Below are positions 1 to 6,568 of a DNA stretch of 7,630 bases, piece after piece. This DNA is from Hyphomicrobiales bacterium. GTDB lineage: Bacteria > Pseudomonadota > Alphaproteobacteria > Rhizobiales > Beijerinckiaceae. The position numbers were made by a program, and so were the translations under genes. Within the stretch, counting starts at the first letter, position 1; each line of letters opens with the position of its first letter. The notes under the pieces are model-generated. The model ran no database searches, had not been told where the DNA came from, and worked only from the letters and a program-made list of their open reading frames with translations. The stretch covers positions 1-7,630 of the forward strand of contig JAQGKM010000284.1 of assembly GCA_028290125.1 (NCBI GenBank), given 5' to 3'.

Positions 1-1
1 G

Positions 2-787
2 TGGCAACCGTGGGAATTCGTCATCATCGGCGGCGCGGCGCTCGGCACCTTCATCATCGCCAATCCGATCTACACGATCATGGACACCGGCAAGGCGATG
101 CTGGAAGCGATCCTCGACAAGGCGCCGAAGGAGCGTGACCATCTCGACATGCTGGCCGTGCTCCACATGCTGATGCGCGAGCTGCGCCTCAATGGCCGCA
201 GCGGCGTGGAAACGCATGTCGACAACCCCGCCGAATCTTCGATCTTCACGTCCTTCCCCAAAGTGCTCGCCGACAAGTCGCTGACGTCCTTCACCTGCGA
301 CTACACGCGGCTGATCATCATCGGCAACGCCAAGCCGCACGAAATCGAGGCGTTGATGGACGAGGAGCTGCAGACGCTCCATCGTGACAAGACCAAGCCC
401 TATCACGCGCTCAACAGCGTCGCGGAATCGCTGCCGGCGCTCGGCATCGTCGCCGCCGTGCTCGGCGTCATCAAGGCCATGGGCGCGCTCGACCAGTCGC
501 CCGAGTTGCTCGGCGCGCTCATCGGCGCGGCGCTCGTCGGCACTTTCGCGGGCATCCTTCTGTCCTACGGCGTGCTGACGCCGCTCGCGACGAAGATCAA
601 GATGGTTCGTGAAAAGCAGCTCCGGTCCTACATCATCGTCAAGCAGACCTTGCTGGCGTTCATGGCTGGCGCCATGCCGCAGATCGCGCTGGAATATGGG
701 CGCAAGACGATCCCGTCGAAGGAGCGTCCGACCATCGAGCAGGTCGAAAACGATCCGCCGCCAGGCGAAGCCCGGCAGGCGGCCTGA
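2..787 (+). CDS. motA: Flagellar motor stator protein MotA (5' end missing)
   Basis: MotA is the inner-membrane stator subunit that, with MotB, forms the proton channel and pushes on FliG. The reading frame is open from base 2 to the TGA at 785-787 (261 residues seen). It begins inside a membrane segment (WEFVIIGGAALGTF), which matches the second helix of MotA, so helix 1 and roughly 25-30 residues lie left of the window. The ATG at 80 is internal and is not the start. The cytoplasmic loop contains LMRELR and GVETHVDNP. By alignment from memory, the Arg at 185-187 and Glu at 209-211 match the E. coli R90 and E98 that contact FliG. Two further helices follow (about 437-490 and 517-580). Their prolines at 434-436 and 581-583 match the conserved channel prolines P173 and P222. 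The tail is hydrophilic. A tandem stop (TGA TAG) separates it from fliM. Identity is secure. Confidence 0.97.
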   Translation, partial: WQPWEFVIIGGAALGTFIIANPIYTIMDTGKAMLEAILDKAPKERDHLDMLAVLHMLMRELRLNGRSGVETHVDNPAESSIFTSFPKVLADKSLTSFTCDYTRLIIIGNAKPHEIEALMDEELQTLHRDKTKPYHALNSVAESLPALGIVAAVLGVIKAMGALDQSPELLGALIGAALVGTFAGILLSYGVLTPLATKIKMVREKQLRSYIIVKQTLLAFMAGAMPQIALEYGRKTIPSKERPTIEQVENDPPPGEARQAA

Positions 788-790
788 TAG

Positions 791-1717
791 ATGGCCTCCG
801 ATCCGCGCAACCTCCTCACGGGCTCACGCGAAAAGAAGCTGTCGCCGGACAAGCTGCCGATGCTCGGCAAGCTCGCCGACGACATCGCGGATCTCACCAT
901 GGACGCTTTCCGCACGAGGCTTTCGACGCCCATGCAGATGCGGCGCGTCGACATCGGCGCGGATCGCGAAGAGGCGTTGCTGGCCAAGCTTGGCCGCGGC
1001 GCCTTGCCGGCCATTCTGCACGATCCCCAATGGGGCTGTAATTTCGCGGCGATCTTCCAGCCGGATTTTGTCTTCACGCTTGTCGAAACCATGCTCGGCG
1101 CCGATGGCGGCGATGCAGCCTTCGCCGAGACGAGAGCCTTCTCGACGATCGAGCGCTCGCTGGCGAAATGCTTCCTCGACGGCTTCATCCTCGGCGTCAA
1201 TCGCGGCGTCTCGCCCTTGCAGCCGCTTGAGCTCGCGTTCGAAAAATTCGATGCGCGTCTCGACTTCGTGACGCTCGGCGGGCGTGGCGAAGAAGCCATC
1301 GTCATCCGCTACCGGATCGAGGCGCTGAGCCGTGGCGGCGAGATGCATCTCATCATTCCTCAGCGCGCGCTGGCCCGCCTGACAGCGCAGCTGTCGGAGC
1401 TGCCGACGTCGGCGCAGCGACGGCCCGATCCGCAATGGGCGCATGATTTCGAAGAGCGCGTGACCGGGGCCGAGATCGGCGTCAGCGCCTTCGCGGAAGT
1501 GACCGGATATCGGCTTTCCGACATTGCAGGGTTCCGGCAAGGTCAGTTGCTTACACTGCCTGCTCAAGCCTTGCATGACGTGACGTTGACGGCGGAGGGG
1601 CGGCGCCTCTTCACCTGTGAACTGGGACAATCCGAGGGGCGCTATTCGTTGCGCGTCGCGGGCGAGTATGACGCCGAGGCGGCGCGCCGGAACAAGGTTC
1701 AAGCGCTCGGTTTTTGA
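791..1717 (+). CDS. fliM: Flagellar motor switch protein FliM (divergent)
   Basis: FliM is the middle layer of the cytoplasmic C-ring. It binds FliG above and FliN below and, in most bacteria, binds CheY-P through an N-terminal peptide. This 308-residue protein starts three bases after the motA stop, behind a weak AGGCGG at 777-782. Residues 40-200 resemble the FliM middle domain, with the segment LGADGG at 102-107 standing where the FliG-contacting GGxG loop is expected. Residues from about 219 to 295 form a recognisable SpoA/surface-presentation domain, ending in RYSLRVAGEY, shared with FliN. The N-terminus (MASDPRNLLTGSREKKLSPD) lacks the canonical LSQxEIDxLL peptide. Placement between motA and fliN, together with the C-terminal domain, fixes the identity, although the first 200 residues are divergent. 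It ends at TGA 1715-1717. Confidence 0.93.
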   Translation: MASDPRNLLTGSREKKLSPDKLPMLGKLADDIADLTMDAFRTRLSTPMQMRRVDIGADREEALLAKLGRGALPAILHDPQWGCNFAAIFQPDFVFTLVETMLGADGGDAAFAETRAFSTIERSLAKCFLDGFILGVNRGVSPLQPLELAFEKFDARLDFVTLGGRGEEAIVIRYRIEALSRGGEMHLIIPQRALARLTAQLSELPTSAQRRPDPQWAHDFEERVTGAEIGVSAFAEVTGYRLSDIAGFRQGQLLTLPAQALHDVTLTAEGRRLFTCELGQSEGRYSLRVAGEYDAEAARRNKVQALGF

Positions 1718-1726
1718 GGGCGTTCT

Positions 1727-1734
1727 GGAGAGGA
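1727..1734 (+). promoter_or_regulatory. Shine-Dalgarno site of fliN
   Basis: GGAGAGGA lies six bases before the ATG at 1741 and is the strongest ribosome-binding site in the window. It decides the fliN start. An in-frame TTG at 1714 overlapping the end of fliM would add nine residues, but it has no comparable site in front of it. Confidence 0.8.
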
Positions 1735-1740
1735 CAGAAT

Positions 1741-2064
1741 ATGAGTGACGCGGATTTCGGTGTCGACACGGAAGAACAGCATGGCGGCTGGAATCGCGAC
1801 ACGATCCTGAGTATCCCTGTCACGGTTCAGGTCGTGTTCGGGGGCGCCTCGATGCCGGTCTCGCAATTGATCAAGCTCGGTCGCGGCGCGGTCGTGGCGC
1901 TCGATCGCAAGGTGGGCGATCCGGTCGACATCGTCGTCAACGGGCGCGTCGTCGCACGTGGTGACATCGTCGTCGTCGACGAGGAGACGTCACGCCTTGG
2001 CGTGTCGCTGACCGAAATCGTCGGCGCGACGTCCAGACAGGACGGGGTTGTCGGAGCCGCCTGA
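1741..2064 (+). CDS. fliN: Flagellar motor switch protein FliN
   Basis: FliN forms the bottom ring of the C-ring with FliM and helps bring export cargo to the type III gate. The protein is 107 residues. An acidic, flexible N-terminus of about 20 residues is followed by one SpoA domain (about 22-100). That domain contains ILSIPVTVQVVFG, the segment SQLIKLGRGAVVAL, and the sequence VGDPVDIVVNGRVVARGDIV, which is near-diagnostic for FliN. It is shorter than E. coli FliN (137 residues) because little precedes the SpoA domain. The start at 1741 is chosen for its strong ribosome-binding site. The gap from fliM is 23 bases. The stop TGA (2062-2064) shares its last base with the fliG start, so the two are probably translationally coupled. 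Confidence 0.96.
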   Translation: MSDADFGVDTEEQHGGWNRDTILSIPVTVQVVFGGASMPVSQLIKLGRGAVVALDRKVGDPVDIVVNGRVVARGDIVVVDEETSRLGVSLTEIVGATSRQDGVVGAA

Positions 2065-3086
2065 TGACCGGGATCCTGGAGACGGCCGACGGCGTACGGA
2101 TTCTCAGCGGCCCCGAAAAGGTCGCAGCCTTGCTGCTGAGCGTCGAGCGTCCGTTGGCGGAGCAGATCCTGCGCCGGTTCGAAACCGACGAAGTGCGCGA
2201 AGTCGCGCGCTCTGCGGCGGAGCTCGGACGCCTGTCGATGGCGATGCTCGAGGACCTTGTCTCGGATTTCGCCAGCCATTTTTCGACCGGCAAGGAAATT
2301 TCCGGGTCTGCGGGTGAAGCCGTCGATCTCATCTCCGGCGTGCTGCCGCCCGAGCAGGTGGCCGAGATCGTCTCGGACCTTCTCGGCAGCTCGAATGAAT
2401 CCGTCTGGTCGCGGCTCGAGACCGTCGGCGACATGGAACTGTCGACCTTCATGATCGGCGAACACCCGCAAACGGCCGCCATCATCCTCAACCGTCTCAC
2501 GCCCGGCAAGGCAGGGCGCGTGATGGGCGGCATGCCGGCTGAGTTCCGCAAGCGCGTCGTCCATCGCATGCTCGGCATCAAGCCGGTCTCGCCCCTGTGC
2601 ATGCGCATTCTCGAAGGCGGAATCCAGGAAGACCTTCTCGTGCAGAAGCGCACGGCCATTGCGGTCGATCCCTCGATCCGCTTCGCCGACATGCTGAACA
2701 AGATGGACCGCAACGAGATGGACGACATGCTTCTGACCATTTCGGAAGCGCGGCCCGAACTTGCGGAGGCGATCCGCGGTCGCCTGTTCTCGTTCGAAGA
2801 CGTCATCACGCTCAGCGCCGCCGCACGCGCCGTCATTTTCGACAAAGTGCCGACCGACAAGCTCATCGACGCGCTGCGCGGGCTCAACGAGGAATTCGTC
2901 AACGTCGTGCTCACCTCGCTGGCGGCGCGCGCGCGTCGCATGGTCGAGGGCGAGTTGAAGGCCGGCGGCAAGGTCAATCCGAAGGAGGTCGCGGCCGCGC
3001 GCCGCATCATCGCCGACATGGTGCTCGACCTTGCCGAAAAGGGCCAGATCGAACTGCGCGAAGCGCCGGCCGAGGCGGCTGAATAA
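2064..3086 (+). CDS. fliG: Flagellar motor switch protein FliG
   Basis: FliG is the rotor protein that receives torque from MotA and joins the C-ring to the MS-ring protein FliF. It is 340 residues, the usual family length. The N-terminal domain (about 15-105) begins SGPEKVAALLLSV, the FliF-binding part. The middle domain carries the hallmark EHPQT at 133-137, followed by the typical pattern IILNRLTPGKAGRVMGGMP. The C-terminal domain (about 240-330) includes FSFEDVITL and the torque helix. There, by alignment from memory, R272 and R289 match E. coli K264 and R281, E297 matches D289, but G296 stands for D288 and N305 for R297. GGAG at 2053-2056 is the likely ribosome-binding site. It overlaps fliN and flhB by one base each. 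Confidence 0.97.
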   Translation: MTGILETADGVRILSGPEKVAALLLSVERPLAEQILRRFETDEVREVARSAAELGRLSMAMLEDLVSDFASHFSTGKEISGSAGEAVDLISGVLPPEQVAEIVSDLLGSSNESVWSRLETVGDMELSTFMIGEHPQTAAIILNRLTPGKAGRVMGGMPAEFRKRVVHRMLGIKPVSPLCMRILEGGIQEDLLVQKRTAIAVDPSIRFADMLNKMDRNEMDDMLLTISEARPELAEAIRGRLFSFEDVITLSAAARAVIFDKVPTDKLIDALRGLNEEFVNVVLTSLAARARRMVEGELKAGGKVNPKEVAAARRIIADMVLDLAEKGQIELREAPAEAAE

Positions 3087-4168
3087 TGTCGGATGACGCC
3101 GACAAGGAAAGCAAGACAGAAGCTCCGACAGAAAAGAAGCTGCAGGACGCGGCCGAAAAGGGAAACGACCCCGTCTCGCGCGAAGCGCCGCTGTTCGCCT
3201 CGCTTCTGGCCTTGCTCGCCTGCACGGGTCTGCTCGTGAAGCCGGCGGCGCAAAACATGCTGACGGCCATGCAGAAGATGCTGGACTCGCTCGGCGAGCA
3301 GCGTCTGTCCGGCGGCGCGGACGCGCAGATGTTGCTCGCTGATGTCGGCGGCAAGATCGGCGTCGCGCTCGCGCCGATCCTCCTGGTGATCATGTCATTC
3401 GGCCTTGCGTCGCATTTTGCGCAGAGCCTGCCGAAATTCATCACGTCGCGCATAGCGCCCGACTTCAAGCGCATCAGCATCGCGGCCGGCATTTCACGCA
3501 TGCTCAGCGTGAAAGGACTCGTGCAGTTCGGCAAGCAGGTGCTGCAATTGTCGATCGTGGGCTTTGCGTTGACGCTCGTGCTGCAATCGCAGCAGGGGCG
3601 CATCGTGGACCTGATCTTCTCGCGCGCCGTGGCGATTCCCGACGAGTTGCTGTCGCTGATGTTCCGGTTGACCGCCAGCATCGCCGCCGCTTCGTCGCTG
3701 ATCGTCGTCGGCGACATTGTCTGGACGCGCATGCAATGGCTGCGTGAACTGCGCATGAGCAAGCAGGAAATCAAGGACGAGGCCAAGCAGGCCGACGGCG
3801 ATCCTATGGTCAAGGCGCGACTTCGCTCGATCGCGCTCGATCGTGCCCGCAAGCGGATGATGGCGCAGGTTCCGCGCGCCACGATGGTGATCGCCAATCC
3901 GACGCATTACGCCATCGCGATCCGCTACGTGCGCGAGGAGGGCGGGGCGCCCGTCGTCGTCGCCAAGGGCCAGGACCTGATTGCGCTCAAAATCCGCGAG
4001 ATTGCCGAAAAATCCGGCGTTCCGGTGCTTGAACAAAAGCTTCTCGCAAGGTCGATGTACGATCTTGTCGAAGTCGATCAGGTTATCCCGCCTGAATTCT
4101 ACCGCGCTGTCGCCGAACTCATCCACTTCCTGTCCCGCAAGAATCCAGGATTGTTGCCCGCACGATGA
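3086..4168 (+). CDS. flhB: Flagellar type III export gate protein FlhB
   Basis: FlhB is an inner-membrane component of the flagellar export apparatus. Its autocleaved cytoplasmic domain switches export from rod/hook subunits to filament subunits. The protein is 360 residues. It starts with the typical charged leader (TEAPTEKKLQDAAEKG) and has about four hydrophobic segments near residues 35-52, 92-113, 150-166 and 188-213. A charged linker (MSKQEIKDEAKQADGDP) then leads into the cytoplasmic domain. The self-cleavage motif NPTH is intact at 271-274, so processing after N271 is expected. The following residues (YAIAIRY, KGQDLIALKIREIA) are standard. The start ATG shares one base with the fliG TAA. 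The last bases overlap the start of the next small gene. Gene order with fliG is as in rhizobia. Confidence 0.97.
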   Translation: MSDDADKESKTEAPTEKKLQDAAEKGNDPVSREAPLFASLLALLACTGLLVKPAAQNMLTAMQKMLDSLGEQRLSGGADAQMLLADVGGKIGVALAPILLVIMSFGLASHFAQSLPKFITSRIAPDFKRISIAAGISRMLSVKGLVQFGKQVLQLSIVGFALTLVLQSQQGRIVDLIFSRAVAIPDELLSLMFRLTASIAAASSLIVVGDIVWTRMQWLRELRMSKQEIKDEAKQADGDPMVKARLRSIALDRARKRMMAQVPRATMVIANPTHYAIAIRYVREEGGAPVVVAKGQDLIALKIREIAEKSGVPVLEQKLLARSMYDLVEVDQVIPPEFYRAVAELIHFLSRKNPGLLPAR

Positions 4169-4590
4169 AAACGCATAATCACTTGCAAGACCGGGAATAC
4201 GCGCTCGCTCAGGCGATGAAAGACATTGCCGCCGAACTTCGCCTGGTCGATCCAGCGGATTACGTCGGCTACGTGCGGATGGAGCAATATTCCAATCTCG
4301 AGGACATCATCAACTCGTCCTCGGAATTGCTGTTCCTGCCAGGCACGCTCACGTTCGGCTGGGGCGCAGACGCGCGCCTGTCGTGGGGCGAGCGGCCGCG
4401 CATCTATCTCGACATGGAATTCCGCTTCGAAGCCGTGACGGTCTTCTTCAGTCTCGGGCTGAGTGGCGACAGCGAATTCGTCGCGATCCGCATGATCACT
4501 TTTGAATCGCCCGATTCTGACCCGCTCGTCAACACGACGCGGCTGGTGTCGGCGCTCAACGCCGCCCGCTGCGTCTCCCAGCGAAGCTGA
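4165..4590 (+). CDS. Small acidic protein of unknown function between flhB and flgB
   Basis: I do not recognise this 141-residue protein. Its ATG overlaps the flhB TGA by four bases (ATGA), and no good ribosome-binding site is close by, so it is probably translated by coupling to flhB. There is no signal peptide or membrane helix, so it is likely soluble and cytoplasmic. Acidic residues outnumber Lys plus Arg by 20 to 13. Residues 8-30 look like a helix (DREYALAQAMKDIAAELRLV). Residues 55-115 look rich in beta strands, with aromatic-charged runs such as ARLSWGERPRIYLDMEF and FEAVTVFFSLGL. The C-terminus is a short helix with a single cysteine at 136. Small uncharacterised genes occur beside flhB in rhizobial flagellar clusters (recalled, not checked), so a flagellar role is plausible but inferred only from position. 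A candidate hairpin overlaps its stop codon. Confidence 0.85.
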   Translation: MKTHNHLQDREYALAQAMKDIAAELRLVDPADYVGYVRMEQYSNLEDIINSSSELLFLPGTLTFGWGADARLSWGERPRIYLDMEFRFEAVTVFFSLGLSGDSEFVAIRMITFESPDSDPLVNTTRLVSALNAARCVSQRS

Positions 4591-4607
4591 CGCAAAGCGC
4601 CAGCTTC
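4583..4607 (+). other. Candidate RNA hairpin at the stop of the unknown gene
   Basis: GAAGCTG (4583-4589) and CAGCTTC (4601-4607) form a perfect 7-bp inverted repeat. Inside it, CGC (4591-4593) and GCG (4597-4599) can pair after one A/C mismatch, leaving a three-base AAA loop. No run of T follows, so a classical intrinsic terminator is not supported. It could be a pausing, processing or mRNA-end stabilising structure. It covers the TGA of the upstream gene (4588-4590). Confidence 0.45.
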
Positions 4608-4614
4608 AAGCAAG

Positions 4615-4644
4615 CCAGAACGCGCATGCTGATGTCAGTTCTGG
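4615..4644 (+). promoter_or_regulatory. Candidate hairpin overlapping the flgB ribosome-binding site
   Basis: CCAGAAC (4615-4621) and GTTCTGG (4638-4644) are perfect 7-bp inverted repeats separated by 16 bases. The 3' arm takes in the first two bases of the GGAG (4643-4646) that lies seven bases before the flgB ATG. If it folds, it could lower ribosome access to flgB. This is inferred from the sequence only; the repeat is short and could be chance. Confidence 0.35.
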
Positions 4645-4646
4645 AG
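4643..4646 (+). promoter_or_regulatory. Shine-Dalgarno site of flgB
   Basis: GGAG sits seven bases before the ATG at 4654. An in-frame TGA at 4630-4632 rules out any start much further upstream, so this site fixes the flgB start. Confidence 0.7.
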
Positions 4647-4653
4647 TTGGCAC

Positions 4654-5034
4654 ATGGGTCCGCTTTATCTTCTCGATCTCGCCTCGCAGCAGTCGCGCTG
4701 GCTCGGGTTGCGACAGTCGGCGATCGCCGGCAACATTTCGAATGTCTCGACGCCCGGTTACCGCGCGCAGGACGTGCGGCCGTTCGACGACGTGCTCGCG
4801 CGCACGGGTCTCGACATGGCGCAGACGTCCGCTGGCCACATGCATCTGGAATCCGGCGAGGCGCGCGGGCGCATCGTCAAGAGCCCCGACTCCTGGGAAA
4901 CGACGTTGTCGGGCAACAGCGTCAATGCCGAAGAACAATTGATGAAGGCCGGCGAGGTGTCTCGCGGCTATGCGCTCAACACGGGCGTCGTGCGCGCATT
5001 CCACCGCATGATGCTCGCTTCCGTGAAGGTGTGA
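4654..5034 (+). CDS. flgB: Flagellar proximal rod protein FlgB
   Basis: FlgB is a proximal rod subunit, exported through the flagellar type III gate and assembled on FliE. The protein is 126 residues, close to the usual 130-140. The N-terminal helix leads into AGNISNVSTPGY (25-36), the conserved rod-protein motif. The centre is variable. The C-terminal helix GNSVNAEEQLMKAGEVSRGY and onward matches the coiled-coil end typical of FlgB. There is no cleaved signal peptide, as expected for a type III export substrate. It opens the rod block after the 63-base gap and is followed one base later by flgC. Confidence 0.95.
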   Translation: MGPLYLLDLASQQSRWLGLRQSAIAGNISNVSTPGYRAQDVRPFDDVLARTGLDMAQTSAGHMHLESGEARGRIVKSPDSWETTLSGNSVNAEEQLMKAGEVSRGYALNTGVVRAFHRMMLASVKV

Positions 5035-5035
5035 C

Positions 5036-5455
5036 ATGATCGATCCGCTCAGCGCTTCGCTCAAGATTGCGGGCTCCGGCATTCGCGCGCAATCCGCGAG
5101 GCTGAAAATCATCTCCGAAAATATCGCCAATGCGAATTCGACAGGCTCGACGCCAGGCTCGGATCCGTTCGCGCGCAAGACCGTCACGTTCGAGAACGAG
5201 ATGAGCCGTGCGGAGGGCACCACGCTGACACGCGTCAAGCGCGTCGGGGTCGATCCCGCGCCGTTCCGGCTCGAGCACAATCCCGGCCATCCGGCGGCCG
5301 ACGTCAATGGCAACGTGAAAATGCCGAACGTCGACATTCTGGTCGAGACGGCCGACATGCGCGATGCGACGCGGGCCTATGAAGCCAATCTGCAGATCGT
5401 CAAGCAGGGGCGAGAGCTCATGTCGATGACCCTCGAGCTCCTGAAGGTTGGCTGA
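5036..5455 (+). CDS. flgC: Flagellar proximal rod protein FlgC
   Basis: FlgC is the second proximal rod subunit. It is 139 residues, close to E. coli (134). The N-terminal helix carries SENIANANSTGS (27-38), the family signature. The C-terminal part, MRDATRAYEANLQIVKQGRELM, is the matching terminal helix and is typical of FlgC. Residues 40-110 are the small variable domain, with a VKRVGVDPAPFRLEHNPGHP run seen in this family. AAGG at 5026-5029, inside the end of flgB, lies six bases before the ATG. The stop TGA shares its last base with the fliE start. Confidence 0.96.
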   Translation: MIDPLSASLKIAGSGIRAQSARLKIISENIANANSTGSTPGSDPFARKTVTFENEMSRAEGTTLTRVKRVGVDPAPFRLEHNPGHPAADVNGNVKMPNVDILVETADMRDATRAYEANLQIVKQGRELMSMTLELLKVG

Positions 5456-5760
5456 TGCTCGACGGCGTCTCACTCTCTGCGGCGCTTCGCGCGCCGGGTC
5501 TCGATCTTGCGAAAACGACCGCGGCTCCGGCCGCCAGCAGCGGCGCGGATTTCGCGCAGGTGCTGGGTTCGGTCGCCTCCGAGACCGTCAACAATATGCG
5601 CGGTGGCGAAGCTGCCGCGATCTCGGGCCTGCGCGGGCAGATGCCGGTGCAGGATGTCGTCGAGGCGGTGATGTCGGCTGAGCGGAGCCTGCAGACGGCG
5701 CTCGCGCTGCGCGACAAGACGGTCGCGGCGTTCCAGGAAGTCACCCGGATGCAGATCTGA
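5455..5760 (+). CDS. fliE: Flagellar hook-basal body protein FliE
   Basis: FliE is the MS-ring to rod junction protein and is needed for export of the other rod proteins. It is 101 residues, the normal length. A low-complexity Ala/Ser-rich N-terminal region (about 20-32) precedes a helix containing ADFAQVLGSVASETVNNM. The conserved C-terminal half, MPVQDVVEAVMSAERSLQTA and onward through LALRDKTVAAFQEVTRMQI, is characteristic of FliE. A GAAGG at 5443-5447 sits seven bases before the ATG, which overlaps the flgC stop by one base. Being placed between flgC and flgG, it keeps the usual rod-gene order. Confidence 0.96.
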   Translation: MLDGVSLSAALRAPGLDLAKTTAAPAASSGADFAQVLGSVASETVNNMRGGEAAAISGLRGQMPVQDVVEAVMSAERSLQTALALRDKTVAAFQEVTRMQI

Positions 5761-5775
5761 GAAAGTGAAACGTAA

Positions 5776-6564
5776 ATGAGAGCCCTCACCATTGCTGCGA
5801 CCGGAATGAGCGCGCAGCAGCTGCATGTCGAAGTGATCGCCAACAACATCGCCAACATCAACACCACCGCCTTCAAGCGGGCGCGTGCGGAATTCACGGA
5901 TCTGCTCTATCAGGCCGAGCGTCTGCAGGGCGCCTCGAACCGCGGCGGCGACAACATCGTGCCTGAGGGCGCGCAGGTCGGTCTTGGCGTGCGCACGTCG
6001 GCGATCCGCAACCTGCATGTGCAGGGAAGTCTCGCCAGCACCGGCAACAAGCTGGACCTTGCGCTGACCGGGCGCGGCTGGTTTCAGGTGACCGACTCGA
6101 CGGGCGAAAATCTCTATACGCGCGCCGGCGCCTTCAGCAAGAACGCCAACGGCCAGCTCGTGAATGGCGATGGCTACCAGCTCGTGCCGTCGATCCAGAT
6201 CCCTGCGGCGGCGACCGACATCATCGTGTCGGAAACCGGCGTGGTCAGCGTGCGCCTCGATACGCAGACCGCCTTGCAGCAGGTTGGCCAGCTGACGATC
6301 GCAAATTTCGCCAACGACACCGGCATGGAGCCGCTGGGCGGCAATCTCTACCGTCCGACAACGGCGTCGGGCACGGCGGTCACGGCGGTGCCGGGCGATC
6401 CGGGTTTCGGCACGATCAAGCAAGGCTATCTCGAGAGCTCGAATGTCGATCCCGTGCGCGAGATCACGGATCTCATTGCGGCGCAGCGGGCTTACGAAAT
6501 GAATTCGAAAGTCATCACGGCCGCCGATGAAATGGCGAGCACCGTCTCCAAGGGCATGAGGTAA
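5776..6564 (+). CDS. flgG: Flagellar distal rod protein FlgG
   Basis: FlgG forms the distal rod, the drive shaft that passes through the P and L rings. It is 262 residues, the standard length. The N-terminus MRALTIAATGMSAQQLHVEV with NNIANINTTAFK (23-34) is diagnostic. The FlgG-specific stretch after it runs YQAERLQGASNRGGDNIVPE and on to GVRTSAIRNLHVQGSLASTG. The central GRGWFQV region belongs to the shared rod/hook core. The C-terminus contains AQRAYEMNSKVITAADEM (236-253). A short Thr/Ala/Val stretch (GTAVTAVPGDPG) near residue 200 is encoded partly by a 9-bp tandem repeat at 6372-6389. The ribosome-binding site is weak (GAGAAAG at 5759-5765). The gap from fliE is 15 bases. Confidence 0.98.
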   Translation: MRALTIAATGMSAQQLHVEVIANNIANINTTAFKRARAEFTDLLYQAERLQGASNRGGDNIVPEGAQVGLGVRTSAIRNLHVQGSLASTGNKLDLALTGRGWFQVTDSTGENLYTRAGAFSKNANGQLVNGDGYQLVPSIQIPAAATDIIVSETGVVSVRLDTQTALQQVGQLTIANFANDTGMEPLGGNLYRPTTASGTAVTAVPGDPGFGTIKQGYLESSNVDPVREITDLIAAQRAYEMNSKVITAADEMASTVSKGMR

Positions 6565-6568
6565 GCGG

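Larger units (their letters stand above)
4591..4653 (+). other. Non-coding gap before the rod genes
   Basis: This 63-base gap is the longest non-coding stretch in the window and separates the motor/export block from the rod block. Apart from the two inverted repeats and the flgB ribosome-binding site, I see no convincing -35/-10 pair or sigma-54 site. A promoter here, or inside the preceding gene, remains possible but is not supported. Confidence 0.4.

Noticed and set aside
80..787. motA starting at the ATG at 80
   Set aside because: The frame is open upstream to base 2 and encodes conserved MotA helix 2, so this Met is internal and the gene is cut by the window edge.
1714..1740. Alternative TTG start for fliN overlapping fliM
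   Set aside because: The ATG at 1741 has a strong ribosome-binding site, and the nine extra residues show no conservation that I can recognise.
1937..3253. Open frame of 438 codons on the minus strand opposite fliN, fliG and the start of flhB
   Set aside because: The protein is Ser/Arg-rich low complexity and lies opposite three secure genes. It is a shadow frame.
3824..3843. Perfect 10-bp tandem repeat CGCTCGATCG inside flhB
   Set aside because: It lies in well-conserved coding sequence (LRSIALDRARKR). Ten bases is not a codon multiple and CGATCG is common in this GC-rich sequence, so chance is the simplest explanation.
4583..4616. Rho-independent terminator after the unknown gene
   Set aside because: A stem is present but no T-run follows on either strand, so it is listed only as a candidate hairpin.
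4626..5039. Open frame of 137 codons on the + strand overlapping flgB in another frame
   Set aside because: flgB in its own frame has the rod-protein motifs. This frame gives an Arg/Ala-rich sequence with no recognisable features.
6372..6389. 9-bp tandem repeat CACGGCGGT in flgG
   Set aside because: It encodes part of a short, variable Thr/Ala/Val stretch in FlgG. Two copies are too few to call a functional repeat or a phase-variable site.
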